Shown piece after piece: positions 1-8,000 of a stretch of DNA of 36,480 bases (positions within the stretch are counted from its first letter, which is position 1; each line of letters opens with the position of its first letter). Origin of the DNA: Bacteroidota bacterium (lineage in GTDB: Bacteria > Bacteroidota > Bacteroidia > Bacteroidales > WCHB1-69); the NCBI GenBank assembly GCA_009786185.1, contig WQTS01000121.1, forward strand, positions 1-36,480, read 5' to 3'. A model generated the notes under the pieces. It did no database searches. It had not been told where the DNA came from and worked only from the letters and a program-made list of their open reading frames with translations. Made by a program: the position numbers and the translations under genes.

Positions 1-188
1 CGGAGATTTATCCCGACAATGCAAAAATTGGAAAACAAATGAGTTATGCCAATGCCAAGCAGATTCCGTACGTCATTATGGCAGGCGAAGAAGAAATAAA
101 AGAATCGCTTTTCACACTAAAAAATATGGAAACCGGCGAGCAAGTAAAAACAACGCTTTTTGAAATTATTGGGATTTTAGGAATGTAA
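1..188 (+). CDS. hisS: Histidyl-tRNA synthetase, C-terminal end (partial)
   Basis: Only the last 61 codons are present; the first complete codon begins at base 3 and the TAA stop is at 186-188. The visible peptide starts EIYPDNAKIGKQMSYANAKQ and continues with IPYVIMAGEEE and a final ELF/IIGILGM-like tail. This matches the end of the anticodon-binding domain (HGTP_anticodon fold) of class II histidyl-tRNA synthetase, where the stretch 'KQMSYAN..IPYV...GEEE' is characteristic of Bacteroidota HisS. The enzyme charges tRNA-His in the cytoplasm. The catalytic core lies outside the window, so the call rests on the C-terminal domain alone; another class IIa synthetase is possible but less likely. 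Confidence 0.8.
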   Translation, partial: EIYPDNAKIGKQMSYANAKQIPYVIMAGEEEIKESLFTLKNMETGEQVKTTLFEIIGILGM

Positions 189-240
189 GCGGAAAGCACG
201 AAAGCGAAAACGGGAGGGGGAAAGAAAACGGTAGAATAAT

Positions 241-289
241 CCCCTTCAAAATTTGAAGGGGTGGCTCGCGAAGCGAGACGGGGTAGTTT
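241..289. repeat. REP-like palindromic intergenic element
   Basis: Two consecutive palindromes are visible. The first has ten-base arms CCCCTTCAAA / TTTGAAGGGG around a single A (241-261). The second is CTCGC-GAA-GCGAG (265-277). They are followed by ACGGGGTAGTTT (278-289). This layout, a hairpin pair next to a GGGGTAG foot, resembles REP-type elements that are dispersed in Bacteroidota intergenic regions. It lies between hisS and the dehydrogenase gene; an open frame starting inside it at 253 is not the real gene start. Confidence 0.7.
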
Positions 290-315
290 ATATAAAACTA
301 AAAAATCATAAAAAC

Positions 316-1026
316 ATGAAAATCATCATTATAGGCGGCACTTCCGGATTAGGACGCGGAACAGCGGAAATTTTGGCGAATCAAGGGCATCAAGTTGGAA
401 TTACCGGTAGAAGAAATGATCTACTGGAAGAAATTGCAAGTCAATTTTCCAATATAAAAACAGCAAAAATGGATGTTATCCAAGAAAATACCATTACTGT
501 TTTAGAAAATCTGATTCAAGAATTGGACGGAATGGATATGTTGTTGTATTCTTCAGGGATCGGAAAAGCGCTTTTAGACATTGATTACGAAAATGAAAAC
601 CGCACCAACAAAACCAATATCGACGGATTTACAAAAATTGCCTGTTTTGCATACAATTACTTCAAAAACCAAGGAAATGGTCATTTTGCGGTAATCTCTT
701 CCGTGGCAGGTTATCGAGGCTTACGCGGTGCCCCCTCCTACTCTGCTACTAAAGGCTATCAACGTCTTTTTATTGAGAGTTTGGCTCAAACGGCACATCA
801 TAATAAGCTAAATATAAAATTTACTACGATTATTCCCGGCTTTGTAGATACGGATTTAATTAAGGATCATAAATATCCGTTAACGCTTCCGTTGAAAAAA
901 GCGGTGCGTATTATCGCAAAAGGATTGCTTAAACAAAAACGCTACATTTTCGTGGATAGCAAGTGGCGTTTTATCGTTTTTGCAATGCGAATAGTGCCGA
1001 GTTGGGTTTGGGAAAGAATGTTGTAG
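316..1026 (+). CDS. Short-chain dehydrogenase/reductase (SDR family)
   Basis: A 236-residue classical SDR oxidoreductase, probably cytoplasmic and NAD(P)H-dependent. Near the N-terminus is the Rossmann motif GGTSGLG (residues 7-13), followed by GRR at 31-33, which suggests NADPH preference. The active site is S128/S129 (VISSVAG) and Y142-x3-K146 (SYSATK), as in the family. After K146 comes the usual IIPGFVDTDL segment. The substrate cannot be told. I chose ATG 316 over the in-frame ATG at 253 because the earlier one lies in a repeat element and the protein homology starts at MKIIIIGGTSG. The gene stands alone between hisS and the convergent rlmH. Confidence 0.85.
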   Translation: MKIIIIGGTSGLGRGTAEILANQGHQVGITGRRNDLLEEIASQFSNIKTAKMDVIQENTITVLENLIQELDGMDMLLYSSGIGKALLDIDYENENRTNKTNIDGFTKIACFAYNYFKNQGNGHFAVISSVAGYRGLRGAPSYSATKGYQRLFIESLAQTAHHNKLNIKFTTIIPGFVDTDLIKDHKYPLTLPLKKAVRIIAKGLLKQKRYIFVDSKWRFIVFAMRIVPSWVWERML

Positions 1027-1091
1027 ACGGCAAGCGGTTGGCGGTTAGCGGAAAGAAGCCTTATTTTTTAAAGCAACCTTAGTAGCAAAAA

Positions 1092-1565
1092 TTATTCGTG
1101 ATGGTAGGGTTCGCCTTTTAGAATGGTAAATGTGCGATAGAGTTGTTCTATGAATAGCAAACGGGCTAATTTATGCGGAAAAGTCATTTTTGACATAGAT
1201 AAGGTGAAATTGGCACGCCGGTACAGTTCCTCAGAGAAACCATAAGCACCTCCTATTAAAAATAATACATTTTTACATCCTGAATTTAATCGTTGTTGAA
1301 TAAATTGTGAAAATTGTATTGAAGAATACTCTTTTCCGTGCTCATCGAGCAAAACAACAACATCTTGTACGGTTATTTTTTTGAGGAAAAGTTCTCCTTC
1401 TTGTTTTTTTTGCAATTCTATAGATAACGATTTGGTATTTTTTAAATATGGAATCGCCTCAATCTCAAAACTATTGTAGTTATTAATTTTGGGAATATAG
1501 TCCTGTGAAGCAACTTGCAGTTCTTCCAAGCTTTCTTTTCCTATAAATAATAGTTTGATTTTCAT
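1092..1565 (-). CDS. rlmH: 23S rRNA pseudouridine-1915 N3-methyltransferase RlmH
   Basis: A 157-residue SPOUT-class methyltransferase that methylates pseudouridine 1915 in helix 69 of 23S rRNA, using S-adenosylmethionine, on the assembled 70S ribosome. The start at 1565 (MKIKLLFIGK) matches the family's usual length of about 155-157; an upstream in-frame start at 1664 would lie inside miaB and add 33 unlike residues. The knot-forming motif LFLIGGAYGFSEELY and the C-terminal FPHKLARLLFIEQLYR...YHHE tail are clear RlmH hallmarks. It begins two bases after the miaB stop codon, so it is almost certainly co-transcribed with miaB and rpmH. Confidence 0.95.
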   Translation of the reverse strand: MKIKLLFIGKESLEELQVASQDYIPKINNYNSFEIEAIPYLKNTKSLSIELQKKQEGELFLKKITVQDVVVLLDEHGKEYSSIQFSQFIQQRLNSGCKNVLFLIGGAYGFSEELYRRANFTLSMSKMTFPHKLARLLFIEQLYRTFTILKGEPYHHE

Positions 1566-1567
1566 TA

Positions 1568-2884
1568 TTATAATGCCTCGCCAATTAATGTGCCTGCAGT
1601 GCATTTTACAATCTTCACTTCCACATAATCGCCGATTTTGTAATGTTTTTTGGGAAATACACACACTTTATTTTGCGAATTTCTGCCGAAAAGATACTCG
1701 TCGGAACGTTTGGATATTCCTTCAACTAACACGGTAACCGTTTTACCGATATCTCTTTTGTTGCTTTCTAACGAAAGTTGTTGTTGAAGTGCAATAATTT
1801 CTTCTAGACGTTTAATTTTCAATTCTTCCGTGATGTCATCTTCAAATTTCTCCGCTGCTTTTGTGCCTTCACGTACCGAATATTTAAACATAAAAGCATA
1901 TTCATAACCCACTTCTTTCATCAAATTTAAAGTATCTTGATGATCTTGCTCGGTTTCTCCGCAAAAACCGGCAATAATATCGGTAGAAATCGCGCAATCA
2001 GGCAATATTTCCTTAATTTTTCGAATGCGTTCCAAATAATATTCGCGAGAGTACACGCGATTCATCTTTTTCAGCATGTTATTGCTTCCCGATTGTACCG
2101 GCAAATGAATGTAATGGCATACATTCGGATATTTCGCCATAATAAGCAACAATTTATCTGAGATGTCTTTTGGGTGTGAAGTGGCATATCGAACACGCAA
2201 TAATGGGGAAATTTGCGCAATTTTCTCGACTAAATCCGCAAAATCCATGTTACTAAGGACGTCTTTCCAATAATATGAGTTTACGTTTTGTCCTAAAAGA
2301 GTCACTTCACGGAATCCTTTTTCAAACAAATTTTGTGCTTCTTCAATAATGGTTTTCGGCTCGCGGCTACGCTCTCTTCCACGGGTGTAAGGTACTACGC
2401 AATAGGAGCAAAAATTGTTGCACCCGCGCATAATGGCAATAAAGGCGGAAATGCCGTTGCTATCGTAACGCACGGGGTCAATATCATCGTAAGTTTCTTT
2501 TTCTGAGAGAAGTACGTTAAAAGAAGTATTGCCCAAAGAGGCGCCTTCAATCAACTGAGGTAATGAGCGGTAGGCATCGGGACCGGCAATAAAATCTAAC
2601 GCTTTTTCTTGTTCAAGCAGCTGTTCTTTAATGCGTTCCGCCATGCAACCGAGTAATCCGAGCAATAAGTTTTTGTTTTTCTTTTTTAACGATGCTAATT
2701 CGCGCAAGCGTTTTCTGATGCGTTGTTCGGCATTATCGCGCACCGAACACGTATTTAACAAAATCAGATCCGCTTCTCGAAGCGAATCTGTTATGGTATA
2801 ATAGGGAGATAAAATGGAAGCTACCACTTCGCTGTCTGCAACATTCATTTGACAGCCGTAAGTTTCAATATGGAGCTTCTTCAC
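1568..2884 (-). CDS. miaB: tRNA-2-methylthio-N6-isopentenyladenosine-37 synthase MiaB
   Basis: A 438-residue radical-SAM methylthiotransferase that adds the 2-methylthio group to isopentenyl-A37 of tRNAs. The N-terminal UPF0004 domain carries the three cysteines of the auxiliary iron-sulfur cluster: C11 (TYGCQMN), C46 (NTCSVRD) and C80 (LLGCMAE). The radical-SAM cluster motif is C155-x3-C159-x2-C162 (MRGCNNFCSYC), followed by the VVPYTRGRERSR segment. A TRAM domain occupies roughly the last 60 residues (about 377-438). The TYGCQMN start and NTCSVRDNAEQ argue for MiaB rather than MtaB or RimO. It lies 15 bases behind rpmH and two bases ahead of rlmH. Confidence 0.96.
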   Translation of the reverse strand: MKKLHIETYGCQMNVADSEVVASILSPYYTITDSLREADLILLNTCSVRDNAEQRIRKRLRELASLKKKNKNLLLGLLGCMAERIKEQLLEQEKALDFIAGPDAYRSLPQLIEGASLGNTSFNVLLSEKETYDDIDPVRYDSNGISAFIAIMRGCNNFCSYCVVPYTRGRERSREPKTIIEEAQNLFEKGFREVTLLGQNVNSYYWKDVLSNMDFADLVEKIAQISPLLRVRYATSHPKDISDKLLLIMAKYPNVCHYIHLPVQSGSNNMLKKMNRVYSREYYLERIRKIKEILPDCAISTDIIAGFCGETEQDHQDTLNLMKEVGYEYAFMFKYSVREGTKAAEKFEDDITEELKIKRLEEIIALQQQLSLESNKRDIGKTVTVLVEGISKRSDEYLFGRNSQNKVCVFPKKHYKIGDYVEVKIVKCTAGTLIGEAL

Positions 2885-2899
2885 AGCACGTTACAACAA

Positions 2900-3058
2900 T
2901 TATTTTTTATCGTGAGGTTCATCGGAAACCGTAAGTTTCTTTCTGCCTTTTGCTCTGCGGGCTGCCAATACTCTGCGACCGTTTGCAGTTGCCATTCTTT
3001 CTCTAAATCCGTGCTTGTTTTTGCGTCTTCTGTTCGACGGTTGGTACGTTCTTTTCAT
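2900..3058 (-). CDS. rpmH: 50S ribosomal protein bL34
   Basis: A 52-residue, very basic protein of the large ribosomal subunit. It begins [20 protein letters not shown] and continues [22 protein letters not shown], the standard L34 sequence, then a short tail [10 protein letters not shown] typical of Bacteroidota. ATG is at 3058-3056 and TAA at 2902-2900. It leads the minus-strand cluster rpmH-miaB-rlmH and has a promoter match about 40 bases upstream. In many bacteria rpmH is paired with rnpA; here no rnpA follows, as is common in this phylum. Confidence 0.96.
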   Translation of the reverse strand: MKRTYQPSNRRRKNKHGFRERMATANGRRVLAARRAKGRKKLTVSDEPHDKK

Positions 3059-3098
3059 TGCTATATTATGCTAAAAATTATTTTTTATTTTGGGGGTG

Positions 3099-3106
3099 CA
3101 AAAATA
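3099..3106 (-). promoter_or_regulatory. Promoter -7 element for rpmH-miaB-rlmH
   Basis: Read on the minus strand the bases are TATTTTTG, an exact match to the Bacteroidota -7 consensus TAnnTTTG, followed by C as usual. Transcription would start about 30-35 bases upstream of the rpmH ATG. I see no convincing -33 TTG. It is divergent from the match at 3154-3161. Confidence 0.55.
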
Positions 3107-3153
3107 TATTTTTTTCTAAACGAAATTTCCTAAAAAACAATAATGAAAAAACT

Positions 3154-3161
3154 TATTTTTG
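3154..3161 (+). promoter_or_regulatory. Promoter -7 element for the LTA-synthase-like gene
   Basis: TATTTTTG followed by CAG matches the Bacteroidota TAnnTTTG consensus exactly. It would place the transcript start near 3168, about 16 bases before the ATG at 3184, and so supports that start over longer in-frame alternatives. Confidence 0.55.
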
Positions 3162-3183
3162 CAGGCATCATAAATATTCCTTT

Positions 3184-5643
3184 ATGAAGAAAAAAATCGC
3201 TCTTTTTTTATCAAGAGCAGTAATATTTTGCAAGTCTTACATCGAACTGTGTATTTGGTTACTTATTTTTGCCGTTGCATTGCGTTTGTTTGAAGCGATT
3301 CTTTTAAATCAGGTGAATCATCATAGTTTCGTTTCAAATCTCCAATGGAATTTAACAGGCTTGGGATACGACATCTTTTTATTCTTACGCACAGGATTTT
3401 GGATACTTGTACTTTTCGTTGCAGCTTGTTTTTTAAACGAAAAAATATCAAGACTTACTTTACGTATTCTCTTAAGTCTGATGCTATTTTTGTCGCTAAT
3501 ATGTATTGTATTTTTCGCTACTTCCGGATTTCTTCTCGACAAGGTGGTTTTCACTTACTCATTAAAAGAAATGTGGTATATCATCAGGTCGAGCGGCAAA
3601 AGCCCGCTTTGGATTTATATGATTATGATTGCGCTACCTGTGTTGTATTTTTATTTATCAGGCAAAAGAATCAAAATCAATAATACGCTGTTGGTTATAT
3701 TTGCTTCATTAACCTTATTTTCTTTCTTTATTTTTAATAAACCTCCAACACACACACAGCAGTACCTTGTGAAAGTGAATAAGCAATACTTTTTTTTGCA
3801 AAGCGTATTTAAAACACAAAATCCTCTTTTTAAGGAAAATAATAAAGAAATCAACAAAGCTGTAAAAGAATTTCGCGCCTATTTTCCGGAACATAAATTT
3901 GCAGAAGTAGAATATCCATTTCTTTATCAGGCGACCTATAAAGATGTTCTATCTCCGTATTTTAACTTGAAACCGGAGCCGCCCAATTTAGTTTTTATTA
4001 TTGTGGAAGGTTTAGGTTATGATTTCTTTAAAACAGACTATCAATTAATGCCTTTTTTAGATTCGCTATCAAAACAGAGTCTGTTGTGGGAATATTGTTT
4101 GAGCGTTTCTGCCCGAACATTTGGCGTACTTCCTGCGCTATTCGGCGCATCACCCTTAGGAGACAAAGGTTTTACGGATCAATATCCCAACAATCCCGAA
4201 TTTCATTCTTTGTTGCGCATTTTACATCAAAATAATTACACCAATCATTTTTTCTACGGCGGATGGGTAAACTTTGATAACATGGGCTATTTTGCTCATC
4301 AAAATAATATGACCTATCTGAATGATGATGAGTGGGATCAGGATATAAAAGATGAATCGGCAGGTCCTCGCGGATATGAAGACCACTTGGTATATTTGCA
4401 AGCGCTTCGTAAATTAAATCAAATAAATACCGCTCCTCGTATAGATGTGTATCTATCTAATTATACACATCTTCCGTTCATATATCCCAATAGTTCACAT
4501 TTTCAAAATGTCGTTAAAAATAATGTCATTCAAAATAAAACTTTATCCGACCAAGAGAAAAAGGAGATTCTTAATTCATTAGATAGCTATGGCTCTTTTG
4601 TTTATGCAGATTGGGCCTTGCGGCAATTAATGGAAGGTTACCAAAAAAGAGACGATTTCGATAATACTATTTTTATTATTACCGGCGATCATAATCTTCC
4701 GGCAAAACAATTTGGTGGCTACGCCAATTATCATGTTCCATTAATGATTTATTCTCCCATGCTGAAAACGGTCCGAAAAATGAAGGGCGTGGTATCACAT
4801 CGCGATATAACTCCAACTATACTCTCGTTACTACAAAACAACTATAATATACAAACCCCCAATGAAGTAGCGTGGCTGAATACGGCGTTGGATACTTCCT
4901 TGACCTTCAACGCCAAAACGTTTTCCCCTCTACAACTTATAGATCACACCATTGGAGGCATCGTATATAACAATTATTTGCTCTGCGAAGGTGTTCTCGA
5001 AGAACTTACCGATAACGGTCCCCGTAAGGTAAACGATCCGCATGTTTTGCAACAAATGAACCGGCTGCTATCTTTATATCGTTCGCTTGATTATTATGCT
5101 TTTTATAACAATGCGTTATTAAGAAATCATTTTGCATACAAATACAATTCAGCAAACACAATTTTTGACATTGAAGACACCATTGCGCCGGGAAGTTATT
5201 TTGCAGAACGCTCCGGATTACAAGTAACAGAAGGTCCGGAAGGACATAAAACCACGCTTTATTTCGACACTTCCTCTTTGTATCCCATAGAATTCCTCAA
5301 TTTTGACATTCCTAAAGAAACAGAAGAATTCAGAGTTGAAGTAGAGTTTAGAATTTATATAATCAATGATGTTGACAGAAATTTTGATGTAGAAGTGGTT
5401 ATGGACTTATCGGAAAAAACGCATGAAGGAGCTAATGTAATGGCTTTCAAAAGAGATAACATAGAGATTTTTCATCAAAACAAATGGTTTACTTACAAAA
5501 ATACTTTAACTTACAAAAAAGAACAGTGGGAAGCAGCGGAAAACGAATGTTATTTTAAGTTATATCTATGGAATTTATACAAATTGGAAGGATATGTTGA
5601 TGATATTAAAATAAAAATGAAAGTACTTAACCAGTACAATTAA
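3184..5643 (+). CDS. LTA synthase / sulfatase-like membrane phosphotransferase
   Basis: An 819-residue protein of the alkaline-phosphatase superfamily. About five hydrophobic segments fill the first 190 residues, followed by an extracytoplasmic catalytic domain. Family signatures are NLVFIIVEGLG with the metal-binding E275, SARTF with the likely nucleophile T312, and ITGDHNLP with metal ligands D502 and H503, in the order seen in LtaS-type phosphoglycerol transferases. In Gram-negative bacteria such enzymes transfer phosphoglycerol or phosphoethanolamine to envelope glycans or lipids; the substrate here is unknown. The last 160 residues or so are beta-rich (FRVEVEFRIYI, YFKLYLWNLY, VDDIKIKMKV) and resemble a beta-sandwich, beyond the basic LtaS plan. 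The start at 3184 fits the promoter at 3154-3161. Confidence 0.8.
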   Translation: MKKKIALFLSRAVIFCKSYIELCIWLLIFAVALRLFEAILLNQVNHHSFVSNLQWNLTGLGYDIFLFLRTGFWILVLFVAACFLNEKISRLTLRILLSLMLFLSLICIVFFATSGFLLDKVVFTYSLKEMWYIIRSSGKSPLWIYMIMIALPVLYFYLSGKRIKINNTLLVIFASLTLFSFFIFNKPPTHTQQYLVKVNKQYFFLQSVFKTQNPLFKENNKEINKAVKEFRAYFPEHKFAEVEYPFLYQATYKDVLSPYFNLKPEPPNLVFIIVEGLGYDFFKTDYQLMPFLDSLSKQSLLWEYCLSVSARTFGVLPALFGASPLGDKGFTDQYPNNPEFHSLLRILHQNNYTNHFFYGGWVNFDNMGYFAHQNNMTYLNDDEWDQDIKDESAGPRGYEDHLVYLQALRKLNQINTAPRIDVYLSNYTHLPFIYPNSSHFQNVVKNNVIQNKTLSDQEKKEILNSLDSYGSFVYADWALRQLMEGYQKRDDFDNTIFIITGDHNLPAKQFGGYANYHVPLMIYSPMLKTVRKMKGVVSHRDITPTILSLLQNNYNIQTPNEVAWLNTALDTSLTFNAKTFSPLQLIDHTIGGIVYNNYLLCEGVLEELTDNGPRKVNDPHVLQQMNRLLSLYRSLDYYAFYNNALLRNHFAYKYNSANTIFDIEDTIAPGSYFAERSGLQVTEGPEGHKTTLYFDTSSLYPIEFLNFDIPKETEEFRVEVEFRIYIINDVDRNFDVEVVMDLSEKTHEGANVMAFKRDNIEIFHQNKWFTYKNTLTYKKEQWEAAENECYFKLYLWNLYKLEGYVDDIKIKMKVLNQYN

Positions 5644-5691
5644 TTTCAAAAAAAACGTTATTTATTCATTATTAATTAAAATTCAAACTTT

Positions 5692-6258
5692 ATGAGCACA
5701 GCACTTATTGTAGTACTAGCAGTCATTGCATTAGTAATTATTTTTTTGATTGCATTTTATAACAAATTGGTACGATTGCGTAATAATCGTGAAAATGCGT
5801 TTGCCGATATTGACGTACAGTTGAAGCAGCGTTACGATTTAATTCCACAATTGGTGGAAACAGTAAAAGGATACGTTAAGCATGAAAGAGAAACATTAGA
5901 GCGGGTAGTTGCGCTTAGAAATCAAGCAGTTGCTGCTACTACCATTGATGATAAAATTGCTGTGGAAAATAAACTTTCAGGCGCATTAGCCGGATTAAAA
6001 GTTACTTTAGAGGCTTATCCTGACTTAAAAGCCAATCAAAACTTCCTTCATTTGCAAGAAGAAATGTCGGATATTGAGAACAAATTGGCTGCCGTACGCC
6101 GTTTCTTTAACTCAGCAACAAAAGAGTTTAACAATGCCGTACAAACGTTCCCATCGAATATCATTGCAGGTATGTTCAATTTTAAAAAAGCGGAAATGTT
6201 TGATTTAGGTGGCGACAGAGCTGTGCATGAAAAAACACCAACGGTAAATTTTAATTAA
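5692..6258 (+). CDS. lemA: LemA family membrane protein
   Basis: A 188-residue protein with one N-terminal transmembrane helix (about residues 4-24, ALIVVLAVIALVIIFLIAFY) and a helical bundle domain. The motif YNKLVRLRNNRENAFADIDVQLKQRYDLIPQLVETVKGY is the LemA signature and is followed by the conserved KHERETLERVVALRNQA and the C-terminal FPSNIIAGMFNF motif. Its biochemical role is not settled. The gene directly precedes an HtpX-type M48 protease, an arrangement seen in many bacteria and suggesting a shared role in membrane protein quality control. Confidence 0.93.
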   Translation: MSTALIVVLAVIALVIIFLIAFYNKLVRLRNNRENAFADIDVQLKQRYDLIPQLVETVKGYVKHERETLERVVALRNQAVAATTIDDKIAVENKLSGALAGLKVTLEAYPDLKANQNFLHLQEEMSDIENKLAAVRRFFNSATKEFNNAVQTFPSNIIAGMFNFKKAEMFDLGGDRAVHEKTPTVNFN

Positions 6259-6332
6259 AAAATTTAAGAATTTTAAAATTTAAAGGTACAAACAAAACCT
6301 TAAATCTTTAAATCATTAAAACTTTAAACTTC

Positions 6333-7265
6333 ATGAAATATCTCGGAATTCAAACCCAGCAAAGACGTAACAATTTTAAAAGCATGTTGTTATTGCTCAT
6401 GTTTCCGGCTTTACTCATCGGATTAGTATATCTGTTCTTTGTAATTATTCATTGGCAAGATCCACAGAATCAAATTTCTGCGGGACAAGCCACGTTAGAA
6501 GCCCTACCCTTCGTTATTATTGCAACAACGATTTGGTTTATTATTGCATATTTTATTAATACAGCGATGATTAGAAATGCAACGCATGCAGTGCCGTTGG
6601 AAAGAAGGGATAACAAGCGTGTGTATAATTTGGTAGAAAATTTGTGTATGGCAAACGGAATGGATATGCCCAAAGTAAACGTAATTGAGGACAATTCATT
6701 GAATGCCTTTGCCAGTGGAATAAGCAAAAACACTTATACGGTTACACTTACAAGAGGAATAATCAATAAGTTAGATGATCAGGAATTGGAAGGTGTGATT
6801 GCACACGAACTTATGCACATAAAAAATAGAGACGTTCGTTTATTGGTTGTTTCCATTATATTTGTAGGAATTTTTACTATGATAGCGCAAATGGCAACAC
6901 GTATGGCATTTTTTGGTTCCATGGGACGGAGTAATAACAACAAAAACGGTGCCGGTGCTCTTATTATGCTGCTTATTGTGGCTGTGTTGGGAGTATTGGG
7001 ATATACTTTTTCATTGTTAATTCGCTTAGCCATTTCTCGCAAACGTGAATATATGGCAGATGCCGGCGCTGCACAAATGACTAAAAATCCATTGGCATTG
7101 GCATCGGCATTACGAAAAATTTCCCGTAATTCAGTAATTGAAGGCATTCAGCGTGAAGATATTGCACAACTTTACATTGAACACAAAGCACAAGGTCCGT
7201 TTTCCGGTTTGTTTGCTACCCACCCGCCTATTGAAAAAAGGATTGCGGTGTTAGAGCAATTTTAA
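6333..7265 (+). CDS. HtpX-like M48 family membrane zinc metalloprotease
   Basis: A 310-residue integral membrane endopeptidase. Two hydrophobic segments lie at about residues 19-42 and 53-75, and two more around 170-225 flanking a loop rich in Asn and Gly. The zinc motif is H158-E159-L-M-H162 (IAHELMHIKN), and the third ligand is E239 in KREYMADAGAAQM, as expected for M48. The C-terminal FATHPPIEKRIAVLEQ is the usual HtpX ending. HtpX-type enzymes degrade misfolded inner-membrane proteins. It follows lemA by 74 bases of AT-rich sequence and is probably expressed with it. Confidence 0.92.
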   Translation: MKYLGIQTQQRRNNFKSMLLLLMFPALLIGLVYLFFVIIHWQDPQNQISAGQATLEALPFVIIATTIWFIIAYFINTAMIRNATHAVPLERRDNKRVYNLVENLCMANGMDMPKVNVIEDNSLNAFASGISKNTYTVTLTRGIINKLDDQELEGVIAHELMHIKNRDVRLLVVSIIFVGIFTMIAQMATRMAFFGSMGRSNNNKNGAGALIMLLIVAVLGVLGYTFSLLIRLAISRKREYMADAGAAQMTKNPLALASALRKISRNSVIEGIQREDIAQLYIEHKAQGPFSGLFATHPPIEKRIAVLEQF

Positions 7266-7282
7266 TGGTCTGAGAAAAGCAG

Positions 7283-7930
7283 ATGTCAATGCAAAAACTA
7301 ACCATTACATTTCTTTTTATACTCATTCCTCTTTTTGTTTTCTCACAAGATACCACTGCGTCAAAAAATTGGGGCTACAAAGGCTACTCCGGCGGAATGT
7401 TCATTCATTCCGGATACGTTCAAAGCAAACAGTTTTATGTTTCCGATTTACAATGTAATGTAATAGAAGAACAAGTAAAAGGAGCCACTTTCGGGCTTGG
7501 AGGAAAAATGAGCATTTACCTCAATCGCCATTTTCGTGTGGGCGGCGAAGGATATTTTAGTAGTTGTAAATATGGAACTTACAAAAACAGTTCCAGAGTT
7601 GCTTGGGGCGGCCTTACTTTAGATCTGCTTTATCCTGTAAAAAAATGGGCGCCGTTTATCGGAGTTACCTTAGGATACGGTAGCGCTTCAAATTTGATTT
7701 TTATCGAAAGACAACGACAAACTTTTAATGAAAAACCGGCGATATATTTTACCAATTCGTTTTCCATTGTTAATCCGACAATTGGAGTAGAGTTTTTTAC
7801 ATCGAGCAGAATAAGCCTTTTGTTTAAAATGGATTATATGCTAAATATTTCTAAAACATTTCCATCGTATCCGCAAGGCGTGCGGTTTTATCTTGGTGTG
7901 CATTTTTATCAAAAAAAGTCTGAACCATGA
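7283..7930 (+). CDS. Predicted outer-membrane beta-barrel protein
   Basis: A 215-residue protein with a signal peptide (MSMQKLTITFLFILIPLFVFSQ, cleavage around residue 22). The rest alternates polar and hydrophobic residues in short Gly- and Tyr-rich strands (YSGGMFIHSGYV, FRVGGEGYFSS, FIGVTLGYGSA, GVRFYLGVHFYQ) and ends on an aromatic strand, as do small OmpA/OprF-like barrels. The specific family is not recognisable to me. ATG 7283 and ATG 7289 are both possible starts. It lies 17 bases after htpX and ahead of the M1 peptidase gene. Confidence 0.65.
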   Translation: MSMQKLTITFLFILIPLFVFSQDTTASKNWGYKGYSGGMFIHSGYVQSKQFYVSDLQCNVIEEQVKGATFGLGGKMSIYLNRHFRVGGEGYFSSCKYGTYKNSSRVAWGGLTLDLLYPVKKWAPFIGVTLGYGSASNLIFIERQRQTFNEKPAIYFTNSFSIVNPTIGVEFFTSSRISLLFKMDYMLNISKTFPSYPQGVRFYLGVHFYQKKSEP

Positions 7931-7970
7931 TTTTAATAAGATTTACATGATAAACAAGATTAATAAAACA

Positions 7971-7984
7971 TTAAATCTTTAAAT
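7971..7984. repeat. AT-rich spacer motif TTAAATCTTTAAAT, second copy
   Basis: The same 14 bases occur at 6300-6313, just ahead of the htpX-like gene, and here ahead of the M1 peptidase gene. A degenerate stretch at about 7938-7969 (AAGATTTACATGATAAACAAG...) resembles AT-rich spacer repeats common in Bacteroidota. No function is apparent. Confidence 0.35.
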
Positions 7985-8000
7985 TTTTAAATAAATTTCT

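Noticed and set aside
253..315. An N-terminal extension of the dehydrogenase from ATG 253
   Set aside because: The extension is coded by the REP-like repeat and has no family similarity; ATG 316 starts right at the Rossmann strand.
1027..1091. GGCGGTTAGCGG-like words near the dehydrogenase stop, possibly another repeat
   Set aside because: Similar words after hisS (188-226) are too degenerate to align with confidence, and no palindrome is present.
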